Assembly: GCF_001907295.1 (NCBI RefSeq)
Contig: NZ_MQVR01000005.1
Location: forward strand, 1 to 57,675
From: Bowdeniella nasicola
GTDB lineage: Bacteria; Actinomycetota; Actinomycetes; Actinomycetales; Actinomycetaceae
Length of the DNA stretch: 57,675 bases
Direction of reading: 5' to 3'
Made by a program: the position numbers and the translations under genes. The notes beneath the pieces are model-generated. The model was not told the DNA's origin. It saw only the letters and a list, made by a program, of their open reading frames with translations, and did not search any database. This document shows, in pieces, positions 1 to 7,537 of the stretch (position 1 is its first letter; every line of letters starts with the position of its first letter).

Positions 1-91
1 CTCCGGTGACTGGATGCGAGTGTGGTAACCCACATCCTGCCGGAGGTCTTCATCTCATCTCGACCGTTCGCAACGTCCCAAGGAACTACAT

Positions 92-1075
92 CTAGTCGTC
101 GGACTTCCCGCCAAAGACGATCTCATCCCAGCTCGGGACCGAGCGGCGACCCGATTTCTTCGAGCGCTTGGGCTTCTCCTGCTTCGGCGCCCGCTCGACC
201 TCGATATTGAGCTCATCTTCTCTCGGCTCCGAAACCTCGCGCTCCGGGAAGGACAGCACGACCGCGTCGTGCGCTTCCTCGGGACGGGAGGGGTGCGCGG
301 CCGGAATATCGTCGCCCGCACCAAAGAGCGGATCGGAGAGCTCATCGACGTCGCCGAACGGTGACGGCTCGGGGCGGCGGCCCCGATTCTTCGCCAAGTG
401 ATCAAGGAGCGATTCGGTCGCGCCCGCGGGTTCCTCGGTCTCTTCGGGGCTGGGCGCCGGCGGCTCGTCGGGTTCAAAGGAGCGGACATGGCGACGCGCG
501 CGCGGCGACGACGAATCGGTCTCGGATAGCCAGCGGGCCTCATCTTCTAGCGCACGCACCGAGCGGCTTGCCATATCGAGGCGCCAACGGGCCGTGCGGG
601 TCTTGCCGCCCGCGTCGAACTCGACGGTCACATTCCACGGTTCGCGTGATTCGCGGAACGCATTCCAGGAAAGCGAATCGGTATCGACGCCGCGCTCCGC
701 GAGACGATCGACAACAATCTCCCCGAGCGTGGGGGCACCAAGTTCATGGCCGACGGTGCACTCGCGCGCGACCTGGATCGCCCATTCACGTTCGGCGATG
801 ATCGGGCCCTCGAAGCGCTGGACATAGTCCTCGCTCACCTTGCCCTCGGCAGCGATATCGCTGACGGACACCCCGGCGCGCAGCATCTCTTGGATCTCGC
901 GCGGCCGCAGCGTGCCATCCGAAGGAGCCGGGTTCGGCTTCGGTGACTGCATCGGCCGACGCACGGCCTGGCGCAATTCGGGCGTGATCGGCAGGTGGTA
1001 GGTCGTTCCTGCGTCGTCGCTAAGGACAAGATGGGTGCCATCCGCCTGGAGTGACACAAAGTTCAGCTTGGTCAT
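92..1075 (-). CDS. sepH: Septation protein SepH (DUF3071 family)
   Basis: This encodes about 327 residues. Residues 1-165 resemble the DUF3071/SepH domain, including a helix-turn-helix-like stretch near residues 58-88 (EIQEMLRAGVSVSDIAAEGK). The middle is acidic and probably disordered, and the C-terminus ends in the conserved element SVPSWDEIVFG. SepH of Streptomyces and mycobacteria binds FtsZ and promotes Z-ring assembly, so a cytoplasmic cell-division role is inferred from family. I chose the ATG at 1075 because GGGAGG lies 4 nt upstream; an in-frame TTG just before it would sit too close to that site. It is divergent from the DUF4193 gene across a gap of about 230 bp. Confidence 0.9.
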   Translation of the reverse strand: MTKLNFVSLQADGTHLVLSDDAGTTYHLPITPELRQAVRRPMQSPKPNPAPSDGTLRPREIQEMLRAGVSVSDIAAEGKVSEDYVQRFEGPIIAEREWAIQVARECTVGHELGAPTLGEIVVDRLAERGVDTDSLSWNAFRESREPWNVTVEFDAGGKTRTARWRLDMASRSVRALEDEARWLSETDSSSPRARRHVRSFEPDEPPAPSPEETEEPAGATESLLDHLAKNRGRRPEPSPFGDVDELSDPLFGAGDDIPAAHPSRPEEAHDAVVLSFPEREVSEPREDELNIEVERAPKQEKPKRSKKSGRRSVPSWDEIVFGGKSDD

Positions 1076-1306
1076 CAAACCTCCCGCTCTTACGCCTGAA
1101 CACTACATGGTAGTTTCTTAACCCTTGCCGAGGCACGCCGTTTGGCGCGCGGGTTCACGTATCTGGACCTAGCCGTGAGCGAAACCTCACTAGGCCATCA
1201 GTCCTGGTATGGGCATCGTGGCCGGTTTTATGGTAAGAATCCTCTGGTATGCATCATGACGATGTAACTGACAGCCACCCTCAACCTAAGCGGAGCGTGA
1301 CGCCCG

Positions 1307-1606
1307 ATGGCCACCGATTACGACGCACCACGTAAGAACGACGATGAACTTAATGAGTCGTCGCTGGAAGAACTCAAGGCGCGGCGTGGTGAAGCTAACT
1401 CCGCGTCGGTAGATGAAGACGAAACCGAAGCCGCCGAAGGATTCGAACTGCCCGGTGCGGATCTTTCCAATGAGGAGCTCTCGGTTCGCGTGCTGCCCCC
1501 GCAGTCTGACGAATTCACCTGCATGCAGTGCTTCCTCGTCCACCACATCTCGCAGCTGGCTTCCAACGAGGGCGGCGTGATGATCTGTGAGGAATGCCTG
1601 GGTTAA
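1307..1606 (+). CDS. DUF4193 family zinc-ribbon protein
   Basis: This is a small acidic protein of 99 residues. The first 60 residues are rich in Glu and Asp. The C-terminal 35 residues carry two CxxC pairs (CMQC and CEEC) separated by about 20 residues, which is the expected zinc-ribbon layout of the actinobacterial DUF4193 family. The family's function is unknown; a zinc-binding regulatory role is only a guess. The stop codon overlaps that of the convergent DUF3093 gene in the palindrome TTAA at 1603-1606. CGGAG at 1291-1295 is a weak, rather distant ribosome site. Confidence 0.88.
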   Translation: MATDYDAPRKNDDELNESSLEELKARRGEANSASVDEDETEAAEGFELPGADLSNEELSVRVLPPQSDEFTCMQCFLVHHISQLASNEGGVMICEECLG

Positions 1607-2058
1607 GCGCCCGTTACTTCGTGTGTTTGAAGGGCCTGCACCAACTGGTGCGGGTCCTTTACGCATACCAGCCAGTACGGCGTCGGATCGCGCGGATCGT
1701 CGACACTGACCTTGACCGCGCTGCGTGCCCACGGCCGGTGCACGACCCACGCGCGGGTGTCAGCCCCCGGACCCATGGCATGCCGCAGCGCGGCCACATC
1801 GAGGATCTTCGCGTCTTTTAAGAACTGGACTGGGATGTGGGCGCCACCGGCACACAGTTCGCCGTCGCTCACGCTGACTTTCGGGCTCGAGCCGAGCAAC
1901 AGTGCGAGGCCGACCGCGCCACCGATGACGGCCACGATGATCGCGAGGGCATGGGAGACCGGAATGAACAGTAACCCAAACGAGGCGGCCAGGAGCACGA
2001 CGACTATGGTCGTGGCCACGGTGGGGTAGAGGCGAGAAGAGTAGCGCGTCGAGGTCAC
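1603..2058 (-). CDS. DUF3093 family membrane protein
   Basis: This encodes about 151 residues. Two hydrophobic helices at roughly residues 14-32 and 37-56 are followed by a soluble domain of about 90 residues with the family-typical pattern HRPWARSAVKVSV and DDPRDPTPYWLV. That fits DUF3093, a membrane-anchored actinobacterial family of unknown function found beside dut. The start is uncertain: an in-frame ATG at 2076 would add six residues. I prefer the GTG at 2058 because the product then begins close to the conserved YSSRLYPT segment. It is convergent with DUF4193 and divergent from dut. Confidence 0.82.
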   Translation of the reverse strand: MTSTRYSSRLYPTVATTIVVVLLAASFGLLFIPVSHALAIIVAVIGGAVGLALLLGSSPKVSVSDGELCAGGAHIPVQFLKDAKILDVAALRHAMGPGADTRAWVVHRPWARSAVKVSVDDPRDPTPYWLVCVKDPHQLVQALQTHEVTGA

Positions 2059-2075
2059 CCTTCTACTGTGACACA

Positions 2076-2105
2076 TTGGGAAGGCGCCACAAACCGCGAT
2101 ACCGT
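2076..2105 (+). promoter_or_regulatory. dut promoter, probably leaderless
   Basis: TTGGGA at 2076-2081 and TACCGT at 2100-2105 are separated by 18 nt and fit -35 and -10 boxes. The GTG start of dut begins only 7 nt after the -10 box, so transcription would start at or next to the start codon. No ribosome-binding site is visible ahead of the GTG, which fits a leaderless message. Confidence 0.6.
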
Positions 2106-2112
2106 TAGGCCC

Positions 2113-2571
2113 GTGAGCGATTTGACTATCTCAGTACAACTTCTGCATCCCGACGCACGCCTGCCGCACCGTGCGCACTATGATGACGCCGGCGCCGACC
2201 TGATGAGCGTCGAAGAATGCGAAATCGCTCCGGGCGAGCGGGCTCTTGTCGGAACCGGCATCGCGATTGAGGTGCCGCGCGGATATGCCGCCTTCGTGCA
2301 CCCGCGCTCGGGTCTCGCCGCGAAGCAGGGCCTTACGGTCTTAAACGCGCCCGGAACGATCGATTCGGGCTACCGCGGTGAAGTCAAGGTCATCGTGCAC
2401 AACACCGATCCCCACGCCACCGCCCACATCGGCGTGGGGGATCGGATCGCGCAGCTCGTTATCCAAGAGGTGGCTCTCCCACGGTTTACAGCCGCGGACC
2501 GCCTCAGTGACTCGGAGCGTGCCGCCGGCGGATTTGGGTCGACGGGCATCGCTGGAAAGGACACCAACTAA
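2113..2571 (+). CDS. dut: dUTP diphosphatase (dUTPase)
   Basis: This cytoplasmic enzyme of 152 residues hydrolyses dUTP to dUMP and diphosphate, keeping uracil out of DNA and feeding thymidylate synthesis. All five motifs of trimeric dUTPases are present in order: DDAGADL, PRSGLA, GTIDSGYRGEV, GDRIAQLVI and the C-terminal RAAGGFGSTG arm. Length is typical. The frame is open upstream to 2068, but I start at GTG 2113, where the conserved N-terminal strand begins and a leaderless promoter ends. Its stop overlaps the DUF3710 ATG (TAATG), so the two are probably co-transcribed. Confidence 0.96.
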   Translation: MSDLTISVQLLHPDARLPHRAHYDDAGADLMSVEECEIAPGERALVGTGIAIEVPRGYAAFVHPRSGLAAKQGLTVLNAPGTIDSGYRGEVKVIVHNTDPHATAHIGVGDRIAQLVIQEVALPRFTAADRLSDSERAAGGFGSTGIAGKDTN

Positions 2572-3251
2572 TGGCATGGTTTAGGCGTAAGAAGGCCGAC
2601 GCAGCCGAGGACATGGCGCCGCTCGAAGAAGAGCAGGTTGACAGCGTTGCCGAGGAGCTTACCGGCCCGTTCGATATCTCGCAGCTCGACGACCTTGATG
2701 ATCGCCTCGACCTGGGCGTGCTCAAGGTGCCGCCGCGCATGAAAATGAACGTGCGTATCGAGCTCGACGCCGCCACCCGGGCGCCGCTCGCTGTCGCGGT
2801 CGGGATGGACGATTCCGTCATGCAGCTGCAGGTATTTGCGGCGCCGACGTCGCGCGGCATCTGGAGCGAGCTGCTCGAAGAGCGCGCCGAGACCGGCGAG
2901 GCCCAAAACGCCGGGGTCGTACGCCAGCACGGTCCGTTTGGCAGCGAAATCGTCTTGCATCTGCCCATTCAGACGCCTGCGGGCACGGGGACCCGCCATC
3001 TGCGTTTCGTTGGGATCGACGGCCCGCGCTGGATGCTGCAGGCGATGTTCATCGGCCCGGCTGCGCATGACCCGAGCGCCGCTGTCGCGCTCGAAAAGGT
3101 GCTGCGTGACGTCGTCGTTGACCGCGGCAGCGAACCGCTGCCTCCGAAGCGCGTCATCCCTGTGACGATCCCGGGATCGGCGGTGGCCGATGATGCCAAC
3201 CCGAACCTCGCGATGCCCGGCCGCGGACCAGAAATCCAGGAGATCCGCTAA
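2571..3251 (+). CDS. DUF3710 family protein
   Basis: This is a soluble protein of 226 residues with a basic N-terminus (MAWFRRKKAD), an acidic linker to about residue 40, and a conserved domain from about residue 45 to 200 that includes GIWSELLEE and RHLRFVGIDGPRWMLQ. It matches the actinobacterial DUF3710 family, nearly always encoded directly after dut; function is unknown. The ATG shares its A with the dut stop codon, which suggests translational coupling. The last 25 residues look unstructured. Confidence 0.87.
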   Translation: MAWFRRKKADAAEDMAPLEEEQVDSVAEELTGPFDISQLDDLDDRLDLGVLKVPPRMKMNVRIELDAATRAPLAVAVGMDDSVMQLQVFAAPTSRGIWSELLEERAETGEAQNAGVVRQHGPFGSEIVLHLPIQTPAGTGTRHLRFVGIDGPRWMLQAMFIGPAAHDPSAAVALEKVLRDVVVDRGSEPLPPKRVIPVTIPGSAVADDANPNLAMPGRGPEIQEIR

Positions 3252-3255
3252 CGCA

Positions 3256-3561
3256 ATGTCGACCACGATCGCATCGGCGGCTCTGCCGATGTCCCAGCTG
3301 AATCCTCGGATGCGTGCCCGCGTCGCGGGCCGGATCACGGCGGTGACATACCGTCCGAGCACGCGGCATCCCGAACTGCGCGCGCAACTGTCGGACGATA
3401 CCGGCAGCATCGGACTCGTCTTCCATGGCCGGCGCGCGATCGCCGGGATCGAGCCGGGTCGCTATCTCATGGCGACCGGCACGGTGGCATCCAGCCCGGA
3501 TGGCAACCTCATGTTCGATCCGGAATATCGGCTGCTGATTGCCAAGGAGGAGTCGTCATGA
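3256..3561 (+). CDS. OB-fold nucleic-acid-binding domain protein
   Basis: This small protein of 101 residues is almost entirely one OB-fold like those of RecG and aminoacyl-tRNA synthetases. It shows the strand pattern RARVAGRITAVTYRP, then DDTGSIGLVFHGRR and a closing GRYLMATGTVA strand pair. It probably binds single-stranded nucleic acid, although no partner is shown by the sequence. I start at ATG 3256, five bases after the DUF3710 stop, with AGGAGA upstream; longer in-frame starts would run into DUF3710. Its end overlaps the next gene by ATGA. Confidence 0.8.
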   Translation: MSTTIASAALPMSQLNPRMRARVAGRITAVTYRPSTRHPELRAQLSDDTGSIGLVFHGRRAIAGIEPGRYLMATGTVASSPDGNLMFDPEYRLLIAKEESS

Positions 3562-4262
3562 CGACGCCGGAACAGCCCACCGAACGCAAAAGCGGGATGA
3601 AGCAGCTCGCCGCCGAAGAATTCGATCTGGCCGAGGCGATCGGTGGGGTGCGCGGCGTCGTCGAATCCGTCCTGCCCGTCATCGTTTTTCTGGGTGTTTA
3701 CCTGCCGACGCACCGGCTGCTGCTCGCCTCCGGCCTTGCCCTGCTCGCCGCCACGATCGCGCTCTTGGCGCGCCTTCTCGCGCGCACGCCGATCACCCAG
3801 GCGCTCGGTGGGTTCCTCGGTGTCGCGATCTGCGCGATGTGGGCGGCCTATTCGGGCAGCGCGGAAGGCTATTTCGCGCCCGGCCTCGCAATTAACGCGG
3901 TATACGCCGCGATCATGCTCATTTCGATGCTCGTGCGCTACCCGCTCATCGGGCTCGCCGACGGCCTCATCCGAGGCGAGAACAACTGGCGCACGAGCCC
4001 GCGGATGCCGCGCTATTACGCCATTACGCTGCTGTGGGCCGCCATGTTCGCGTTGCGGCTTGGCGTCCAGTGGCCGCTGTATACGTCGGGCAACGTTGCG
4101 GCGCTGGGCACCGCGCGCCTGCTCATGGGCATCCCGCTGTTCGCGGTCGTGATCTTTATCAGCTGGTTGGCTCTTCGTCGGAAGGATCCAGATCAGTCGG
4201 CTCCGGAGCCAGCAGCTCCTGCAGCTGAGATAGCTCCGTCGTCAGATCAGCCGCCACAATAA
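3558..4262 (+). CDS. DUF3159 family integral membrane protein
   Basis: This membrane protein of 234 residues has about five to six hydrophobic segments between residues 25 and 205, with conserved RGVVESVLPVIVFLGVYLPT near the start and YYAITLLWAAMFALRLGVQ later. It fits the actinobacterial DUF3159 family; function unknown. An AAGGAGG site lies 8 nt before the ATG, which overlaps the preceding stop by ATGA. The Pro/Ala-rich tail (PEPAAPAAEIAPSSDQPPQ) runs 104 bp into the opposing TrkA gene, an unusually long convergent overlap. Confidence 0.86.
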   Translation: MTTPEQPTERKSGMKQLAAEEFDLAEAIGGVRGVVESVLPVIVFLGVYLPTHRLLLASGLALLAATIALLARLLARTPITQALGGFLGVAICAMWAAYSGSAEGYFAPGLAINAVYAAIMLISMLVRYPLIGLADGLIRGENNWRTSPRMPRYYAITLLWAAMFALRLGVQWPLYTSGNVAALGTARLLMGIPLFAVVIFISWLALRRKDPDQSAPEPAAPAAEIAPSSDQPPQ

Positions 4263-4866
4263 ACAGCAGCTCATCGCCCGCCTCGAGCGTGTCATCGGGC
4301 TGCGGCGTGATCGGCTGCGCGGCGCGGATGATCGTCGCGAGTTGTACCGCCACCGGGAGGTTGAGGGTCTCGACCCGAGATCCGATCACCGGGCTCGTGG
4401 CCGGGAGCGTCAGCTCGTACATCGCCGCTCCGGAGGAGTGGAACGTGAAGAGGTGGACGAGTTCGCCGACGGACACGGCCTCTTCGACGAGCGCCGTCAT
4501 GATGCGAGGCGTGGAGACCCGCACGTCAACGCCCCACGCGTCGTCGAACATCCACTCGTTCTTCGGGTTATTGACGCGCGCGACGATGCGCGGCACCCCG
4601 AATTCGGTCTTCGCGAGCAGCGAGACGACGAGATTGACCTTGTCATCGCCGCTCGCCGCGACGACGACATCGGCCTCATCGGCATTCGCCTGCTGCAGCG
4701 CCGTCGGCTCGCAGGCGTCGGCGAGGAGCCATTCGGCGTCGGCGACCGAGGCGATACGCATCGCCGAGGGGTTCTTGTCCACGAGTGTGATCTCGTGGCC
4801 GCGGCCGAGCAATTCTCGAGCGATCGATCGCCCGACCGAGCCGGCGCCAGCGATGAGAATATTCAT
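4159..4866 (-). CDS. TrkA-family potassium uptake regulator (CeoC-like)
   Basis: This soluble RCK-type protein of 235 residues has a nucleotide-binding Rossmann domain (residues 1-130) opening with ILIAGAGSVGRSIA and acidic D30 in TLVDKNP, followed by a TrkA-C domain (about 140-215). Such proteins sit on the cytoplasmic face of potassium transporters and gate them in response to NAD(H), ATP or cyclic di-AMP. It is the second gene of a pair, its ATG overlapping the stop of the upstream TrkA gene by 4 bp. The order matches ceoB-ceoC of M. tuberculosis. The acidic tail (DLDPSDEEPTS) overlaps DUF3159. Confidence 0.88.
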   Translation of the reverse strand: MNILIAGAGSVGRSIARELLGRGHEITLVDKNPSAMRIASVADAEWLLADACEPTALQQANADEADVVVAASGDDKVNLVVSLLAKTEFGVPRIVARVNNPKNEWMFDDAWGVDVRVSTPRIMTALVEEAVSVGELVHLFTFHSSGAAMYELTLPATSPVIGSRVETLNLPVAVQLATIIRAAQPITPQPDDTLEAGDELLFIVAADLTTELSQLQELLAPEPTDLDPSDEEPTS

Positions 4867-5531
4867 GACCGACTCCTTTGCGGGCCCTTGCCGATGCGGC
4901 GTTCGATGACGGGCACCTCGTCCTTTTCGGCGACGCAGTGCAGCAGGTCTTGCTCTTGGATCACCGTGTCGGAGGAGGGCATCAGGCCTTTGCCAAGACG
5001 CGTAATGAAGGCGACGCGGGCGCCGGTCTGATCGACGAGTTCGGTAAGCGGCTCACCGATCCACTCCAGCGGCGCGGGCAGGGCCGTGAGCGCGATCCGG
5101 CCGGAGGCATCGATGAACTCGGTCGCGCCTCCCATGGGGAGCATGCGGCGCACGATCTGGTCCGTCGTCCACAACACGGTCGCGACGGTCGTGATCCCGA
5201 GGCGCTGGAAGACTTCGGCGCGTTTTGGATCGTAGATTCGGGCGACGACGTGTTCGACGCCGAAGACCTCGCGTGCGACGCGCGCGGCGATGATATTGGA
5301 GTTATCGCCGCTGGAGACGGCGGCAAACGCGTAGGCGTCTTCGATTCCGGCCTGGCGCAGTGCGTCGCGGTCGAAGCCGACCCCGGTGACGCGCTGTCCG
5401 GAAAAGTCGGATTCTAGGCGCCGAAACGCGTCGGAATTCACGTCAATAACGGCCACGGAGTGGCCTGCCGAGTCGAGGTAGGTCGCGAGCATGGCGCCGA
5501 CGCGACCGCATCCCATGATTACGAAGTGCAC
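4863..5531 (-). CDS. TrkA-family potassium uptake regulator (CeoB-like)
   Basis: This second RCK protein of 222 residues has an N-terminal Rossmann domain with GCGRVG at residues 8-13 and acidic D30 (VIDVNSD), then a TrkA-C domain to about residue 205. It starts at GTG 5531 directly after the predicted promoter. With its partner it is expected to form a regulatory ring on a potassium channel or carrier. The membrane subunit is not a classic TrkH or Ktr protein; the nearest candidate is the divergent APC-type permease 60 bp away. That pairing is inferred from position. Confidence 0.88.
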   Translation of the reverse strand: MHFVIMGCGRVGAMLATYLDSAGHSVAVIDVNSDAFRRLESDFSGQRVTGVGFDRDALRQAGIEDAYAFAAVSSGDNSNIIAARVAREVFGVEHVVARIYDPKRAEVFQRLGITTVATVLWTTDQIVRRMLPMGGATEFIDASGRIALTALPAPLEWIGEPLTELVDQTGARVAFITRLGKGLMPSSDTVIQEQDLLHCVAEKDEVPVIERRIGKGPQRSRS

Positions 5532-5539
5532 AACACCTC

Positions 5540-5568
5540 ACGCTACTCCCTTGCGCGACAGTTACCAA
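5540..5568 (-). promoter_or_regulatory. Promoter of the TrkA gene pair
   Basis: Read on the minus strand, TTGGTA (5568-5563) and TAGCGT (5545-5540) are separated by 17 nt, a good actinobacterial -35/-10 pair. The GTG start codon begins 8 nt after the -10 box, so the message is probably leaderless or has a leader of only a base or two. Confidence 0.6.
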
Positions 5569-5586
5569 TGTTGCGGGCATCGGCTC

Positions 5587-5592
5587 TAGCAT
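5587..5592 (+). promoter_or_regulatory. -10 box of the APC permease gene (leaderless)
   Basis: TAGCAT at 5587-5592 is followed by 7 nt and then the GTG at 5600. The spacing equals that of other leaderless candidates in this window. No matching -35 box is evident. Confidence 0.4.
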
Positions 5593-5599
5593 GAAAAGC

Positions 5600-7537
5600 G
5601 TGTCCGTTCATCCCAGCGCTCTCCAGCGTTTCCTCCTCGGCAAGCCCCTGGCGGCCGACCGGTCGCGCGAGACGCGGCGCTCGAAACGCTGGGCGCTGCC
5701 CGTCTTCGCCCCCACCATGGTCTCGGCCGTGGCGTATGCGCCGGACGAAATCCTCTTAACGCTCGCGCTCGCGGGTATCGGCGCGATCGCCATCTCGCCG
5801 TGGGTCGGTCTCGCGGTCGTCCTTGTCATGGCGGTGGTCGTGGCGGCGTATCGGCAGAACATCGATGCCTACCCGACGGGCGGCGGCGACTATGAGGTCG
5901 CGACGAAGAACCTGGGACGGCGCGCTGGGCTCACCGTCGCATCGGCGATGCTCATCGACTTCGCTCTCACCGTGGCCGTATCAGTGGCGGCCGCCGCACA
6001 CTATCTCGCTGCCCCTATCCCCGCGCTGGCCGACTACAGGCTGCCGATTGCGATCTTGACCGTCATCGCGCTGGCCCTCGTGAACCTGCGCCACTCGCGC
6101 GAATCGGGCCGGGTGCTGGCCATTCCCGTCTACCTATACCTCGCCTCGATCGGGCTGCTGACGGTGGTGGGTGCAGTGCGCTATGCCCTCGGCACGCTCC
6201 CGCCGGCGGCAAGCGCGGGCCTCGAGCTCACGGGATCATCGACCCTCGATGCCGGCCTGATGGGGTTTGCTGGCGCCATGCTCGTTCTGCGTGTGTTCTC
6301 GTCCGGCTGCGCCGCCCTGACATCCGTGGCGAACGTGAGCACTCGCGTCCATACCTTCAGCGAACCGCAGCGGCGTAATGCGCGTGTCACGCTCGTCGTC
6401 ATCGCGGCGATCACCGCGGTGCTGCTCTTGGCCGTCATTCTCCTCGCGCGCCTCACGGGAGTGCGGATGCTCCCCGAGAGCTCCGCGAATCAGGATCCCG
6501 TCATCGCACAGCTCGCCGCGGCGATCTTCGACTTCGCGAGCCCGCTCGTGATCATCGTGGTCGCCGCGACCGCGATCGTGCTGGTCGTCGCCGCCAACTC
6601 CGCGATCAACGCGCTGCCCGTCCTTGGCGCGATCGTCGCGCGCGACAGCTACCTGCCGCGTCAGCTCTATACGCGCGGCGACCGGATGGTCTTCTCCCGC
6701 GGCATCGTCGTCCTCGCGGTCGTCTCGATCGCCCTCATCGTCGTCTTCGGCGCCGAGGTCACGCGCCTCATCCAGCTGTATATCGTCGGCGCGTTCCTGT
6801 CGTTTTCGCTCTCGCAGTTCGCGATGGTTCGTCACTTCACCCGCGCTCTGTCGATCTCGACGTCAGCGAGTGAACGCCGACTGCTCAAGCGGCGCCGCGT
6901 CATCGCCGCGATCGCCTTCGTCCTCACCGCGCTCGTCCTCGCGGTCACCCTGATCACGAAGTTCTTCTCCGGCGCGTGGCTCACGCTCGTACTCATCGGC
7001 GCGGCCTACCTCATCATGACGCGCATCGGCTCTCACTACGCCCACGTCGCCGAGCAGCTGGCGGTGCCCGACGTGGCCACGGCCCGCGCGCTGCCCTCGC
7101 GAGTCCACGCGATCGTGCTCGTCTCGGCGCTGAACCGGCCCGCGCTGCAAGCGATCTCCTATGCCCGCGCGACCCGCCCGGCGACACTGCAGGCCGTGCA
7201 CGTCGCCGCGAATAAGGATGCGAGCGCGAAGCTACGCAAGGCCTGGGAGGACGCCGAGCTCCCGATCGACCTCACGATGGTCGATTCGCCGAATCGTGAT
7301 ATCTCGCGTCCCGTGATCGACTACGTGCGCTCGATCCGTCGCCAGTCGCCGCGCGACCTCATCGTCGTCTTCCTGCCCGAATTCGTCGTCAAGAATTTCA
7401 GCGGACACCTGCTGCATAACAACACCGCGCTACGCCTGAAATCCCGGCTGCTCTCGACGCCGGGAATCGTCGTGTCCTCGGTGCCATACCTCCTGGATGA
7501 AACCGGGCAGGAAGGAACTCATGAACCCCCTCGTTGA
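5600..7537 (+). CDS. APC-superfamily permease with cytoplasmic C-terminal domain
   Basis: This encodes about 645 residues. Roughly twelve transmembrane helices span residues 45-475. A soluble C-terminal domain of about 160 residues follows (HAIVLVSALNRPALQAISYA, LIVVFLPEFVV) and resembles a universal-stress-protein fold. The layout is that of the APC permeases that include the potassium importer KimA of Bacillus subtilis. Because two TrkA regulators lie divergently next door, potassium import is a reasonable guess, but amino-acid transport cannot be excluded. The start could also be ATG 5591, which lies inside the likely -10 box. The 3' end overlaps the methyltransferase gene by 17 bp. Confidence 0.85.
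   Translation: MSVHPSALQRFLLGKPLAADRSRETRRSKRWALPVFAPTMVSAVAYAPDEILLTLALAGIGAIAISPWVGLAVVLVMAVVVAAYRQNIDAYPTGGGDYEVATKNLGRRAGLTVASAMLIDFALTVAVSVAAAAHYLAAPIPALADYRLPIAILTVIALALVNLRHSRESGRVLAIPVYLYLASIGLLTVVGAVRYALGTLPPAASAGLELTGSSTLDAGLMGFAGAMLVLRVFSSGCAALTSVANVSTRVHTFSEPQRRNARVTLVVIAAITAVLLLAVILLARLTGVRMLPESSANQDPVIAQLAAAIFDFASPLVIIVVAATAIVLVVAANSAINALPVLGAIVARDSYLPRQLYTRGDRMVFSRGIVVLAVVSIALIVVFGAEVTRLIQLYIVGAFLSFSLSQFAMVRHFTRALSISTSASERRLLKRRRVIAAIAFVLTALVLAVTLITKFFSGAWLTLVLIGAAYLIMTRIGSHYAHVAEQLAVPDVATARALPSRVHAIVLVSALNRPALQAISYARATRPATLQAVHVAANKDASAKLRKAWEDAELPIDLTMVDSPNRDISRPVIDYVRSIRRQSPRDLIVVFLPEFVVKNFSGHLLHNNTALRLKSRLLSTPGIVVSSVPYLLDETGQEGTHEPPR

Noticed and set aside
1-45. Hairpin at the left edge as the sepH terminator
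   Set aside because: CTCCGG pairs with CCGGAG and TGTGG with CCACA, but the stem is interrupted and any T-tract would lie outside the window.
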